Of a stretch of 64,000 nucleotides of DNA, positions 8,016 through 17,609 are shown one piece after another (the first letter of the stretch is position 1; each line of letters opens with the position of its first letter). Made by a program: the position numbers and the translations under genes. The stretch covers positions 1-64,000 of the forward strand of contig NZ_JAKLLN010000022.1 of the NCBI RefSeq assembly GCF_023150065.1. The letters are read 5' to 3'. Source of the stretch: Zoogloea sp. (GTDB taxonomy: Bacteria > Pseudomonadota > Gammaproteobacteria > Burkholderiales > Rhodocyclaceae). A model generated the notes under the pieces. The model was not told where the DNA came from. It did no database searches and was given only the letters and a program-made list of their open reading frames with translations.

Positions 8016-9446
8016 CTATCGAGTGCCCGCCGACCGAGGTCGAAAGAAAACCCTCTGAATTCGATCAAATGCGACCACGTAAACAATAAAAATAAGCGGA
8101 GACGACACAGCATAGATCGTGTGAATCTCCTGCAAACCGCTCGCCCTAGACAGAAATGCAAAATACCCCACCAGAGGCACAATCCCAAACTCTGCTTTTT
8201 TAATCAGGAACCGAGATGAGGAAAAATAGATCCATCCCAACAGACCCATTCCAATAACAACCCCAGGGACACCAAACATCCAATACAACTCCGTGGGCAA
8301 CATCATGGCAGTTGCACTTGTTGCTGTCTCGGGGCTATCTGCATTGCCAAGATACCAAGTGAACCAGGCGCCAGGCATATAAAGCGGCTTATCCGGCCAC
8401 AGGAATCGGGGCACAAAGATCGTAGCAAGACCTTCAATCAAGACCGGACCAATAAATCCGTCACGCTCCGCTATAAGCATTACAAGCCCCCCCTGCTCAG
8501 CAGAGGCTCCTCGAGTAAGCCACTTAGCCGCGCCGTCAGAGGCGGTCTCAAGCACCCCCTCCTTATCCCACAGCTCAAACACGCGCTCAGCCACATCTGC
8601 GATTGTCGCCTTCTCCGTTGCACTCCCTCCTGCATGCTCCCAATTTAGGACTCGCCACTCCTGAGTAAAGGGAAAAAGAAAGAGAACAATAACCATCACA
8701 CAACACCCCAAAAGTGCCACACGTGCAATTGTTATCTTCCGAACAATAGGAAGCAGTATTGGCAAGGACACGAGAGCCGCCTCCGCCTTCATCCCTGTCT
8801 GCAGCGCAATCACATAAAGAGGCAACAAAGCCGCAAGGGCAACCCAAGACTTCTTTCTCCCCAAAGCAAAGATAGAGCCCCCTCCGAGAAGAACCGCAAC
8901 TGCGCCTATAGAAAACAGTCGCAATAACTCCACCCCCATCCCAAGCGATGCCGACAAACCCAATGTGTGCAGCGCCAAATACGAACCGAGAGATACTCCG
9001 TAAGTACCGAACAGCACACGAGGAGGAGGCTCTCCCTGAATACACAGGGGCCGCCTTCCCTCCAAAAGTATCCACACAAAAGTAAATACAACGGCAGCGC
9101 TGAGGAAGACAACCTCAGCTTGAAACTGATACTGCAAAGGCACAATTTCCCGCGCGGCTAGCACATCCCCAACTCGGCCGGCAGAGCCCGCATTACCCGA
9201 AACAGCAAGGCCTAACGCAGTTAAAGTCTTACTGAACAGCTGCATTAGCAGCATAATTGTCAAGAAATCCGGCAGCGGCGAAGAGGCGGTTTCCTTGAGT
9301 CGCTTTCGGACCAAAGCAGCGCAGAACGCTTGCCCGAGCATCAGCACCCCAACAGTCGCCCTCCAGTCATCGACAGGAAAAACAATCACGACAACAAGAG
9401 CCAGAGTTGACCATACAAAAGTCAACAATTGAAATCCACTAATCAC
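8016..9446 (-). CDS. Polytopic membrane protein, candidate O-antigen/polysaccharide polymerase (Wzy-like)
   Basis: A 476-residue, very hydrophobic protein with about ten or more predicted membrane spans and a large hydrophilic loop in the second half (around ELWDKEGVLETASDGAAKW). Wzy polymerases diverge beyond recognition at sequence level and are usually identified by exactly this profile plus position between wzx and the glycosyltransferases, as here. The stretch IFVPRFLWPDKPLYMPGAWF resembles a segment common in O-antigen polymerase-like proteins. The start is GTG with GGAAG six bases upstream. The role, joining flipped repeat units in the periplasm, is inferred from context. A different integral membrane component of the locus cannot be excluded. 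Confidence 0.68.
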   Translation of the reverse strand: MISGFQLLTFVWSTLALVVVIVFPVDDWRATVGVLMLGQAFCAALVRKRLKETASSPLPDFLTIMLLMQLFSKTLTALGLAVSGNAGSAGRVGDVLAAREIVPLQYQFQAEVVFLSAAVVFTFVWILLEGRRPLCIQGEPPPRVLFGTYGVSLGSYLALHTLGLSASLGMGVELLRLFSIGAVAVLLGGGSIFALGRKKSWVALAALLPLYVIALQTGMKAEAALVSLPILLPIVRKITIARVALLGCCVMVIVLFLFPFTQEWRVLNWEHAGGSATEKATIADVAERVFELWDKEGVLETASDGAAKWLTRGASAEQGGLVMLIAERDGFIGPVLIEGLATIFVPRFLWPDKPLYMPGAWFTWYLGNADSPETATSATAMMLPTELYWMFGVPGVVIGMGLLGWIYFSSSRFLIKKAEFGIVPLVGYFAFLSRASGLQEIHTIYAVSSPLIFIVYVVAFDRIQRVFFRPRSAGTR

Positions 9447-9497
9447 TTAGCGCTTCCAAATAGGGGGAGAGGTAAAGAGCCCAAAATTTCGTGACAC

Positions 9498-10775
9498 CTA
9501 GCGCTGACCGGGGCTAAAACGAATCCAGGGAGCGGCCAAGCTGAAGGCCAAGACAAGTTGCACGCCGCAGTAAACGGGAACTGCAATCGCAGCCCCTTGG
9601 AGCCCGAAATTACGGATACAAAAAAAACCGACAACAACAGCAGAAAATGCACCACCGACCTCAATCAACAGAACACGCTTTGTAGCCTCATGTGCATAAC
9701 AAATTCGATTCGCCACATGAGACAAAATAAGCAGCGAATATCCGGCAACCACATAGGGCAAAAGACCAGAAGCGGACCTATATCCAGCGCCAAGAAGCAG
9801 CCCAGCCAACCAAACATGACAGATTGAGGCAATAGCAACAGCGCACAAAGAACCACCACAAACCAAGAGAATCCATTTGACTATGTAATTCTTGGCTAAA
9901 GAATCATCACCTCTAGCCACGGCATGCTGATAAGCAGGTCTAATTGTGGTTTCGATTACCCCGCCGAACATTGCCATGGGGCGACTAGCCAACCCGTAAA
10001 CGGCAACATATAGACCAACATCAGCCGGCGTCAACATGACGCCAATCAGATATCTATCGGCCATTCCAGAAACCCATCCGATCAGACCCAGGGGCAGCAA
10101 GGGGATCGAATACCTCCAAAACCTTGAACTTAAATCGGAGTGTGCAGCTGTAGCTTCAGCGGTTCGACTTAGCGCCGGCTCTACAGGAACGCGCTTGTGC
10201 ATAATTAGCCACGCAGCGATTGAGGCAAACAAATAAGCGAGCAACACCCATGTCGTATCCGCCCCAAGCGAGCCAATAAGGAGATAGGCTAGCAATGGAC
10301 GCCCCCAAGCTTCAAGCAAGGCCCAAACACCTGCTGGCTTAAAGGCTCTCAGGGCATTCAGATACGCAAGACTGCTCATTCTCGCGACATCGACAATCGC
10401 GAGCAGGAACAAGATCAATAGATCTGACGCAGAGGCATCTCCCTTTAAGAAAAAATAGAGAGCAACAAGACCCAATACGGGGAGAGCAAACCCACCTAAT
10501 CTCAGAAGCTGTGAGATCACAACATCCTTAACTATTCTTCCTTTCCCATTCTCATGAAACTCGGGATAAAAACGGAGCAATGCCTGCATTGTCGGGTTAG
10601 CCATGGCCGCCGACACCAGCGCAATAGCCCCCACCCACAAACTCACCTCACCAAAAACCGAGGGCGGGACGACCTCGGTCAGAAGACGCATCCCCAGCAG
10701 TTGCCCAACCGCAGACAGACCCTGCAGGGCAGCAATCCAAGCACCATCCGTAAGCAAGGAGCGGGACTTAATCAT
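9498..10775 (-). CDS. wzx: Polysaccharide flippase, Wzx/RfbX-like (MOP superfamily)
   Basis: A 425-residue membrane protein with roughly 12 hydrophobic segments. The N-terminal region GAWIAALQGLSAVGQLLGMRLLTEVVPPSVFGEVSL is typical of the first helices of polysaccharide transporters, and MADRYLIGVMLTPADVGLY mid-protein is a common Wzx feature. It should move undecaprenyl-diphosphate-linked repeat units across the inner membrane. The start codon overlaps the end of the upstream GT4 gene by 8 bp, and the Wzy-like gene follows after 51 bp. Oligosaccharide flippase is the best reading; substrate specificity is not visible. Confidence 0.82.
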   Translation of the reverse strand: MIKSRSLLTDGAWIAALQGLSAVGQLLGMRLLTEVVPPSVFGEVSLWVGAIALVSAAMANPTMQALLRFYPEFHENGKGRIVKDVVISQLLRLGGFALPVLGLVALYFFLKGDASASDLLILFLLAIVDVARMSSLAYLNALRAFKPAGVWALLEAWGRPLLAYLLIGSLGADTTWVLLAYLFASIAAWLIMHKRVPVEPALSRTAEATAAHSDLSSRFWRYSIPLLPLGLIGWVSGMADRYLIGVMLTPADVGLYVAVYGLASRPMAMFGGVIETTIRPAYQHAVARGDDSLAKNYIVKWILLVCGGSLCAVAIASICHVWLAGLLLGAGYRSASGLLPYVVAGYSLLILSHVANRICYAHEATKRVLLIEVGGAFSAVVVGFFCIRNFGLQGAAIAVPVYCGVQLVLAFSLAAPWIRFSPGQR

Positions 10776-11886
10776 TTATCTGCACAGCTGTTGCATAGGC
10801 CATATAACTCCGAAAGAAGGCTTCAGGACTGAACTTCCCGTCGACCATAGCCCTTCCCGCCACGCCCATTCTCTTAGACGCCTCTCGATCCATATACAGG
10901 GTACGAATGCGCGCAACCAAAGCAGCTACATCACCGTACTCAACGAGAAATCCAGTTTCGCCATGCGAAATAACATCTGGCGTACCTCCATGATTTCCAC
11001 CAATACATGGCTTTCCAAATCGCATCGCTTCAAGAAACACAATTCCAAAGCCTTCTTTTTTGCTGGGCATTACAAAGACATCACAGTCCTGATACGCAGC
11101 GACGAGCTCCTCGTCGCCAACTCCACCAAGGAAGCTAACCTGATTTGAAACCCCTAGCGTGGCGGAAAGCTCTTTCAAGCGATCCTGATCATCCCCCTTT
11201 CCAACCATGCTCAGATGGATATCAGGGCACTCTTCGCGCAAGACAGAAACGGCCTCGATGATGTGATCAAACCCTTTTAGGCGTTCAGACACACTTTGGC
11301 GGGCAACACACAGGAGCTTGAAGCCACCACTCAACTTAAAGTGCGTATCTCCGGTTTCGACCCGAACATCAGCACAGAGAGGCGTTACACGAAATTTATC
11401 TAGCGGAATACCATTAAGGTGAGCGCATTCGTCCGCGGTATATTGGGTGGTAGCGATAAGACAATCTGCTCCCATAAGCCCAATACGGTCTTCCCACGAA
11501 ACACGTCTCCAGACCTCAATACCGTGAAGGATGATGTAGTAAGCCTTGATTTTTCCAAGCGTTTTAAGAACGCGCGCAACCGGCCCCAAACCCACATGCC
11601 CTACGAACAGCACATCTGCGCGCTTTCCTGAGGTGAGCATGTGCCAGATCAGGGCGAGTTTGGATCTCTCCCCCCCCCATACGGTTAGCCCCAAAGGCAT
11701 CGATGGATGCTCACGAAGGGAAACCGATGAGTCGTTAAGGCTTATGCAATAGCCGTGGGAAATCCTCTTCTCCAGGCGAAGTCGCTCGATGACTTCTGCG
11801 ACCCTGAACATAAATGACTGGATACCGCCCCGAGTGGCCATTTCGGAAGCCAAAAGACCTACACAGTGATTAACGGGTTGACTCAT
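10768..11886 (-). CDS. Glycosyltransferase family 4 (GT-B fold)
   Basis: About 372 residues. The N terminus has SEMATRGGIQSFMFRV, a GGI/GGxE acceptor loop; the C-terminal domain has LLCVARQSVSERLKGFDHI and the donor site MPSKKEGFGIVFLEAMRFGKP. I start at ATG 11886, which has AGGGG five bases upstream; an ATG nine codons earlier (11913) has no ribosome site. It is the first glycosyltransferase after wzc and overlaps wzx by 8 bp. It likely extends the lipid-linked repeat unit. Donor sugar is unknown. Confidence 0.86.
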   Translation of the reverse strand: MSQPVNHCVGLLASEMATRGGIQSFMFRVAEVIERLRLEKRISHGYCISLNDSSVSLREHPSMPLGLTVWGGERSKLALIWHMLTSGKRADVLFVGHVGLGPVARVLKTLGKIKAYYIILHGIEVWRRVSWEDRIGLMGADCLIATTQYTADECAHLNGIPLDKFRVTPLCADVRVETGDTHFKLSGGFKLLCVARQSVSERLKGFDHIIEAVSVLREECPDIHLSMVGKGDDQDRLKELSATLGVSNQVSFLGGVGDEELVAAYQDCDVFVMPSKKEGFGIVFLEAMRFGKPCIGGNHGGTPDVISHGETGFLVEYGDVAALVARIRTLYMDREASKRMGVAGRAMVDGKFSPEAFFRSYMAYATAVQIND

Positions 11887-11986
11887 CGTGCCCCTGTCGT
11901 GGCTTTTCTTCATGGGTATCTAAAACAAACTGGCACCGGCTCTCAATCTATTCAACATCAAACCGCGGCATCAGGGATAAAAAGCA

Positions 11987-14209
11987 TCAGCTCTTCTTGT
12001 ACTGATAACGATAGACATAGCCTTTATAGCCATAGCGGTATCGCTGCCGATCAGTATCAAGATCATTGAAGACAAAGCCTTTAACCTGCACACCAGCATG
12101 ATTAAGACGCTTCACCGCCTGTTCCAGTTCGGCAATCGGATGACGGCCTGCACGAGCAACCATCAGGGTCGCACCTGTGTGACGACCAATGATTGCGGCA
12201 TCGGACACAGCAAGAATCGGCGGAGCATCGACGATTAGCGTATCGAACTGCTCACTTAGCTTTTCCAGCAACCCCTCAAAGCGGAGGTGCATGAGCAACT
12301 CTGATGGATTGGGAGGGATTTGTCCTGTAGTCACGACCCAAAGATTCGGAACACTTGTCGGCTTTACAACGTGCTCAAACTCAGCAGCTCCCGCCACATA
12401 CTCGCTTATCCCTGTCTCGCGCCGGAGTCCAAACTCTTTGTTGATATGGCCTTTTCTCAAATCCGCATCAACAATCACCACACGCTGGCCCGCCTGTGCC
12501 AGAACAGCACCAAGATTCTTGGAGATGAAACTTTTTCCCAAACCAGGACTAGAGCCCGTTATCAACAACGACTTGTGCTGTGTATCGAGAAGAGCAAAGT
12601 GTATTGTTGTTCTCAGCCCCCTCAGACTTTCAACAGCATCATCCTCGGGGTTTGAGATCGCAAGTAACTCGTTAGCGCCATTTTTCCCATGTGAGCGCTT
12701 CTGAATTTCGACCTCTTGTCGACTGTGAGGAATAGTTGCGTAGACCGGTAGCCCCATCCGCGCTTCAATCGTTTCAGGCTGTTCAATCACCACACGCAGT
12801 GATCGCTTGATCCAGACCAAAACGACGCCACACAGGAATCCAAGAAGAAGAGATGTCACGACAACAACCGATTTCTTCGTGCCAATTGGGTCGCGTGATG
12901 CCACAGCACTATCGATGACTCTCACATCGCCCGTGGTACCCGCCTTGGACACGCGGAGCTGCTGGGATGTATTGACCAGGTTGGTGTACAGGGTGGTGGA
13001 CACCTCCACATCCCGCGCTAGCTGCAGCACCCTTTGCTGCGTATCGGGCAGCTTGTTAACGTCGCTGTCAAACTGCTTGCGGCGTTCGCGCAGGCGCTCC
13101 AGGCGCTGGTCTACGGCCTGCACGCGGGGGTGCTCGGCAGTAAAGCTCTGGCGCAGTTCATCGCGCTCTTGCCGCAGGGCAACGATCTGGTTGTCCACCT
13201 CCACCAAAGACTGCAGCACGCTCTGGGTTTCGATGTTCAGGTCGAGCGAGCCGCGGCTCTGGCGGTAGTTGTTGTAGGCGGCCTCGGCGGCGTCCATCTC
13301 CTTTTTAAGGGCGGGCAGCTGGGTTTCGAGGAATTTGAGGGTATTTTCGGCTTCGGCCGAACGCTGCTCCACGTTCTGGCGCACATAGGTGTTCAGGATG
13401 TCGTCCAGCACGGCCACGATCTTTTCGGTGTCCGGGCCGGTAAAGCTGGCTTCGAGAATGCCGGATTTCTTGCCGCGCTCCTTGACGGCGAATTGGGCAC
13501 GAAGCGCCTTTACCGCCATCTCGGACGAACGCTTGACGAGCACGAAGCGGGTGCCAGGGCGAGCCACAAGGCGCGATACGAACACGGCAAACTGCTGCTC
13601 TTCAACGCGGGTGCCCACCTGCCCCTTTAGGATCAGGTTGCCTTCTTCGTCCAGCAGGTCAAATGCACCGCCTTCGCCGGCCACAAGGCTGAGCGGCTTG
13701 TCCAGCAGGCTGCGCGGCACCCGCAGAGAGTCCACCTGGATCTTTTCGCCCCCCCAGGCATAGCTGCCCAGGCCCATGAAGGCAGGGGCCAGTTCGTCGC
13801 CCTTGTGGCGCCGGGCCATGGCACCGCCCAGCAGCGGGAGGGTTTTGGGGCTGGCCTCGATGTCGAGCTTGAGCTTGTCGATGACGCGGCCCAGCACCAT
13901 GCGCGACGTGAGGATTTCGAGCTCAGCCGATACGGTGGTGCTGTCGCCCAACAGCGGTTGCAGGTCTTTGAGGGCAGACATGCCGGTGGATTTCTCTTCG
14001 ACCTGGAGCAGGCCATCCGCCCGATACACGGGCTTGCTCACAAACGTCCAGGCGAAACCGAGCAGGAGAAACAGGGCGGTGACGGCGGCGATGAGCCAGC
14101 GATGCTCCATGAGCACGGCAATGATCTCGCCAATGGCGAGGCCTTCGTCGGCGTCGTCGGCACGCTGGATCTGCTGGCCTTGATTGAGGGGAAGCTTGTC
14201 GTTGTCCAT
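11987..14209 (-). CDS. wzc: Wzc-type tyrosine autokinase / chain-length regulator (BY-kinase)
   Basis: About 740 residues. The N-terminal Wzz domain has a first membrane span near residues 35-60, then a periplasmic coiled-coil (roughly 250-400, rich in E, R and Q) and a second span near 450. The cytoplasmic BY-kinase domain has Walker A GSSPGLGKSF (about residue 552), Walker A' VVIVDADLRKG and Walker B TLIVDAPPIL. The C terminus is a tyrosine cluster, RYRYGYKGYVYRYQY, the autophosphorylation tail. In the inner membrane it couples polymer length to export through Wza, and Wzb dephosphorylates it. I chose ATG 14209; a TTG at 14242 would add 11 residues and neither has a clear ribosome site. A 130-bp spacer with a palindrome separates it from wza. 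Confidence 0.94.
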   Translation of the reverse strand: MDNDKLPLNQGQQIQRADDADEGLAIGEIIAVLMEHRWLIAAVTALFLLLGFAWTFVSKPVYRADGLLQVEEKSTGMSALKDLQPLLGDSTTVSAELEILTSRMVLGRVIDKLKLDIEASPKTLPLLGGAMARRHKGDELAPAFMGLGSYAWGGEKIQVDSLRVPRSLLDKPLSLVAGEGGAFDLLDEEGNLILKGQVGTRVEEQQFAVFVSRLVARPGTRFVLVKRSSEMAVKALRAQFAVKERGKKSGILEASFTGPDTEKIVAVLDDILNTYVRQNVEQRSAEAENTLKFLETQLPALKKEMDAAEAAYNNYRQSRGSLDLNIETQSVLQSLVEVDNQIVALRQERDELRQSFTAEHPRVQAVDQRLERLRERRKQFDSDVNKLPDTQQRVLQLARDVEVSTTLYTNLVNTSQQLRVSKAGTTGDVRVIDSAVASRDPIGTKKSVVVVTSLLLGFLCGVVLVWIKRSLRVVIEQPETIEARMGLPVYATIPHSRQEVEIQKRSHGKNGANELLAISNPEDDAVESLRGLRTTIHFALLDTQHKSLLITGSSPGLGKSFISKNLGAVLAQAGQRVVIVDADLRKGHINKEFGLRRETGISEYVAGAAEFEHVVKPTSVPNLWVVTTGQIPPNPSELLMHLRFEGLLEKLSEQFDTLIVDAPPILAVSDAAIIGRHTGATLMVARAGRHPIAELEQAVKRLNHAGVQVKGFVFNDLDTDRQRYRYGYKGYVYRYQYKKS

Positions 14210-14290
14210 GGTTTCGTCGGGTTGTGTGGTTTGGCTAGCCAAAGCCCGGACCAGAGGCGGCGGTCACGGGCTTTATTGCGGCATGGCTTT

Positions 14291-14312
14291 GGTCGAATGG
14301 ATTCGACCCCAC
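14291..14312 (-). repeat. REP-like palindrome, type B
   Basis: An 18-base imperfect palindrome, GGTCGAATGGATTCGACC, followed on the plus strand by CCAC. Read on the minus strand it is a GTGG head followed by a hairpin of 8-bp arms. Close relatives occur at 21480 and 32653. It lies in the spacer between wza and wzc, so it would form a hairpin in the polycistronic mRNA. Confidence 0.65.
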
Positions 14313-14339
14313 AGGAGGGAAGTTCAGGCTGTCAGGCGA

Positions 14340-15548
14340 TCAGGGCTGACGACCACCAAACAGGGGGTACTGGGTTCCGCTGACCTGGAAGAGCGTCTGG
14401 GCGGTGGGCAGGATGTTGGAGACCACACGGTTCCAGCGCACCACGTCGGCCGCATCCACATACACGATGTCCCGCGGGCGCAGGGGGAAGCGGTCGGCCA
14501 GCAGCATGGCATCAGGCGATGAGCCATCCAGGTGGAAGAGCTGCGGGGTTTCGCTTTCGCCGCGCATCACGTAGATCCACTTGGGGTTGGAGCGGTCTTG
14601 AGTGATGTAACCCGCGTCGGCCAGGGCTTCGGCCAGGGTGGAGCGCTTTTTGGTCATGACCATGGAGCCGGGCTTGGTGACTTCGCCCAGCACAAAGATC
14701 TTGTTGAAGCTGCGGTCTTGCACGTTGAGGATGTCGCCGGGCTCGAGCAGTGCGTTTTGCTCGGTGGCACCGTTTTCGTACATGGCCTGGATGTCCACCC
14801 GGTAGGTGGCGCCCTTCCGGGTGAGCAGCACGCGGCTGTGGTCGGCCTCGGGGGCGAAGCCGCCGGCACGGTTTACGGCCTCGAGCACGGTCAGGGGGAT
14901 GTCGGTGACTTCGAGCAGGCCGGGCTTGGACACCTCACCCACCACGTACACGCGCTTGCTGCGAAACGCGGCCATGCGCACGTCCAGTTGGACCTTTTCG
15001 ATGTACTTGGCCAGGCCCTTGGCGAGCATGTCACGCACCTGGCGGGTGGTTTTGCCGGCGACGTTAAGGGTGCCTACGTAGGGGTAGAAGATGGTGCCAT
15101 CTTCATTCACCACGGTGCCTGCCTGGTCGGCAGAACGATATTGACCGGCGGGGGTGGTGAGCTCGGGGTGGTCCCAAACGATGATGGTGAGTACGTCGCC
15201 GGGGCCGATCTTGTAGTCGGGGGCGGCCAGGTTTTCCTTGATGCCCTTGCCGCTGTTGGCGGTGAGGTTGTCGTTGGTGGCGGTGGGGCGCTGCGGCTGA
15301 GCCGTTGCCTTGAGTTGATCGATGATCAGCTCGGCGGTGATGGGCTTGATGGCGATGTTGTCGGGCACGGGCTCGGCAGCGTCGTTTTGCTTGACCGGCA
15401 GCTTGACGGCAGACTTTTGATCGCGCAGCGAATAGGCCCTGTCACCGGGGACGATGGCACAGGCGCCCAGGGATGCACAGAGGGTAGCCAGAAGGATGCT
15501 GCGCAGATGCCCGCGCGGCTTGGCGAGGCGAGTGAATTGTGTCTTCAT
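14340..15548 (-). CDS. wza: Wza-like polysaccharide export outer-membrane lipoprotein
   Basis: About 402 residues. The N terminus after MKTQFTRLAKP is a lipoprotein signal ending in the lipobox LGAC, so the mature protein should be acylated and outer-membrane-bound. The Poly_export domain starts at YKIGPGDVLTIIVWDHPEL, followed by SLBB-type ligand domains (VYVVGEVSKPGLLEV and IFVLGEVTKPGSMVM). Octamers of this family form the outer-membrane channel for capsule or EPS. The frame is open far upstream to 15689, but the ATG at 15548 is the one that places the signal peptide correctly. It lies between wzb and wzc, the standard arrangement. Confidence 0.93.
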   Translation of the reverse strand: MKTQFTRLAKPRGHLRSILLATLCASLGACAIVPGDRAYSLRDQKSAVKLPVKQNDAAEPVPDNIAIKPITAELIIDQLKATAQPQRPTATNDNLTANSGKGIKENLAAPDYKIGPGDVLTIIVWDHPELTTPAGQYRSADQAGTVVNEDGTIFYPYVGTLNVAGKTTRQVRDMLAKGLAKYIEKVQLDVRMAAFRSKRVYVVGEVSKPGLLEVTDIPLTVLEAVNRAGGFAPEADHSRVLLTRKGATYRVDIQAMYENGATEQNALLEPGDILNVQDRSFNKIFVLGEVTKPGSMVMTKKRSTLAEALADAGYITQDRSNPKWIYVMRGESETPQLFHLDGSSPDAMLLADRFPLRPRDIVYVDAADVVRWNRVVSNILPTAQTLFQVSGTQYPLFGGRQP

Positions 15549-15654
15549 GGATTCACGAATTCCGAAGAGGTGAACGACACCCTGAATGATAACGGAGCCT
15601 GGTTTTGCAACGCGGGGCACAGGACACGGTTGGAGTGGATTGGGGAGCTGTCGG

Positions 15655-16092
15655 TCATAGCCGCTTGCTCCAGGCATCCACCCCGGCATCGATCAGGGCT
15701 ACGGCTTCGTCCCAGGCTTGCTGGTTGCGCTTGTAGGGGTCGGGGATTTCCTGCTTGCTCCAGTGGCCCAGCAGAAAGGTCTTGCCACGCACGGTGGCGT
15801 CGATTTGGGTAAGGGCTTCGCGGTGATGGGATTCCATGACCAGCACCAGCTGGGCCCAGCGGCACAGCTCGGGCGTGGCTTGCTGGGCACGATGCGCAGA
15901 AAGGTCGAGCCCCCGGGGGGCCATCATGGCGATGGCGGTGTCGTGGGCGGGGTCACCCACCAGCGCACCGACACCGGCCGAACGTACGTCGGCCTTGCGG
16001 CTGGCGGCGTTTAGCGTGCTGCGGAGAAGGAACTCCCCCACAGGGCTTCGGCATATGTTGCCCGTACAGACAACCAGGATGCGCTCATACAA
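15655..16092 (-). CDS. wzb: Low-molecular-weight protein-tyrosine phosphatase Wzb
   Basis: A 145-residue LMW-PTP with the P-loop VVCTGNICRSP right after the first strand (residues about 7-17) and the general-acid aspartate in EIPDPYKRN near residue 113. This family dephosphorylates the C-terminal tyrosines of Wzc, allowing the kinase to cycle and polymer to be exported. It is 14 bp after the wecA-like gene and 106 bp before wza. Length and both catalytic motifs are intact. Naming it Wzb rather than a stand-alone arsenate-reductase-like phosphatase follows from context. Confidence 0.93.
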   Translation of the reverse strand: MYERILVVCTGNICRSPVGEFLLRSTLNAASRKADVRSAGVGALVGDPAHDTAIAMMAPRGLDLSAHRAQQATPELCRWAQLVLVMESHHREALTQIDATVRGKTFLLGHWSKQEIPDPYKRNQQAWDEAVALIDAGVDAWSKRL

Positions 16093-16106
16093 TGTTCAGC
16101 CCCCAA

Positions 16107-17609
16107 TCAGACTTGGCTGGTCTGCAGGACGCTGGACTCGCCTGCCGAGCTGAGCACACTGAATACAAGGCGGCCCTTGCCGGCACCACGCCGGTCTTCG
16201 AGGCGACGATCGGAACTGCGGGCCTTGCTGCCCACGCGGCGGTCGTTGCTTTCGCAGCGCTCCACAAAGGGCCGCATCTTGAGCCGGCGGTCGCGCCGGT
16301 ACTGGCGGCGGATGACGGCCATCACGTCGCGGATCTCGCGGTGAGATACATCCTGCTCGTCGCAGAGCAGCTCAATGACGCCATAACCGCGGGTGGCGCC
16401 CCCTTCGGGCCGGAAGACGCTGAACCGGAAGTCGTAGTGCGGACCGATGCGGTTGTTGAGCATATTGACGAACTCGTTCGTCTTGTCGATGGCCAGGCCC
16501 GAGACATGCACGCCCACGGCATGGGCCGACGTGAACCCGAATACCCGATGAATGCGCCGCAACAGGGGCACAAAGCGCCACGGCCGCAGCAGCACATAGA
16601 AACACAGCGCAAAAGCACACACAAAGCCAATCAGCATGTCGAGCTCGGCGACATCGGCATACAGCCCCGCCAGGCCGATTGCGCCAAAGACCAGCTGCGC
16701 CAGGGCCAGCACGGCCACCGTGTCTTGTACGCGGAAGCCCGCGCGCAGGAAGAGATGATGCAGGTGGTTGCGGTCGGGACGGAATGGCGAACGCTTCATC
16801 CACAGGCGACGCAGCATGACGCTGAGGGTGTCGATGAGGGGCACAGCAAACAGCCAAAGGGTCGTCACGGGCGAGACAAAACGCTGGGCGGGGAGCGCCT
16901 GGGAGAGATCGGCCAGCAACCAGGCGAAGATGAAGCCCAGCTGCATGCTGCCGTTGTCACCCAGGAAACAGCGGGCACGGCGCTGCTTGAAGAAACGCAG
17001 ATTGAAATACAGGAAGCCCACCACGCCGCCCATGATGGTGATGACCATGGTGAAGTAGGCAAAGTCACGGGCCTGGAACAACACAAAGGCAATGAGCAGC
17101 AGGCAGACCGTAGACAGGGAGCCCGACAGGCCGTCGATGCCGTCGATCATGTTGAGGGAGTTGATGGCACCAATGGTGGCAATGACAGTGAGGACCACGC
17201 CAAAGGGCCCGAGCTGCACCACGCCCATGCCCAAATCGCCCAGATCGACAATCGAAACCCCACCCCAAAAGACCATGACCAGGCCCACGGCCGCCTGAAC
17301 CATGAAGCGGATCTTGTAGCCGAGCTGCAGCACATCATCGGCAAAGCCGGTGATGAACATGGCCAGCACGCCAAACAGAAAAGCAGGCACCCGGACACTG
17401 AACTGGGGGAAGAAATGGGCAACGATGCCAACGGCGCAGAGGGTGGCCGCCAACACGCCAACACCGCCTACAAATGGGGTGACCGTGTCGTGCGCCTTGT
17501 GACCACCGGGCTGATCGACGATGCCCAGTTTGTGCGACGCAACGATGCCGTACCGTATTGCGACAACGGATAAAACCACGCCCAGCAGAAAAAGTGCCGC
17601 AGACAGCAT
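16107..17609 (-). CDS. wecA: WecA-like undecaprenyl-phosphate HexNAc-1-phosphate transferase with C-terminal extension
   Basis: A 500-residue polyprenol-phosphate sugar-1-P transferase. It has about eleven hydrophobic spans, the Mg-site motif ITGFADDVLQLGYK, the catalytic MIDGIDGLSG and the carbohydrate-recognition motif NHLHHLFLRAG at about residue 282. It should start repeat-unit assembly by placing GlcNAc-1-P or similar on undecaprenyl phosphate. E. coli WecA ends near residue 367; this protein carries about 150 more, most of it hydrophilic and Arg-rich near the end (SSDRRLEDRRG). It is the first gene of the locus, with AGGG nine bases before the ATG. Confidence 0.9.
   Translation of the reverse strand: MLSAALFLLGVVLSVVAIRYGIVASHKLGIVDQPGGHKAHDTVTPFVGGVGVLAATLCAVGIVAHFFPQFSVRVPAFLFGVLAMFITGFADDVLQLGYKIRFMVQAAVGLVMVFWGGVSIVDLGDLGMGVVQLGPFGVVLTVIATIGAINSLNMIDGIDGLSGSLSTVCLLLIAFVLFQARDFAYFTMVITIMGGVVGFLYFNLRFFKQRRARCFLGDNGSMQLGFIFAWLLADLSQALPAQRFVSPVTTLWLFAVPLIDTLSVMLRRLWMKRSPFRPDRNHLHHLFLRAGFRVQDTVAVLALAQLVFGAIGLAGLYADVAELDMLIGFVCAFALCFYVLLRPWRFVPLLRRIHRVFGFTSAHAVGVHVSGLAIDKTNEFVNMLNNRIGPHYDFRFSVFRPEGGATRGYGVIELLCDEQDVSHREIRDVMAVIRRQYRRDRRLKMRPFVERCESNDRRVGSKARSSDRRLEDRRGAGKGRLVFSVLSSAGESSVLQTSQV

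Noticed and set aside
1-17609. Mobile element borders around the AT-rich polysaccharide genes
   Set aside because: No transposase, integrase, terminal inverted repeats or direct repeats were seen at the edges; transfer by homologous exchange of flanking conserved genes is as likely.
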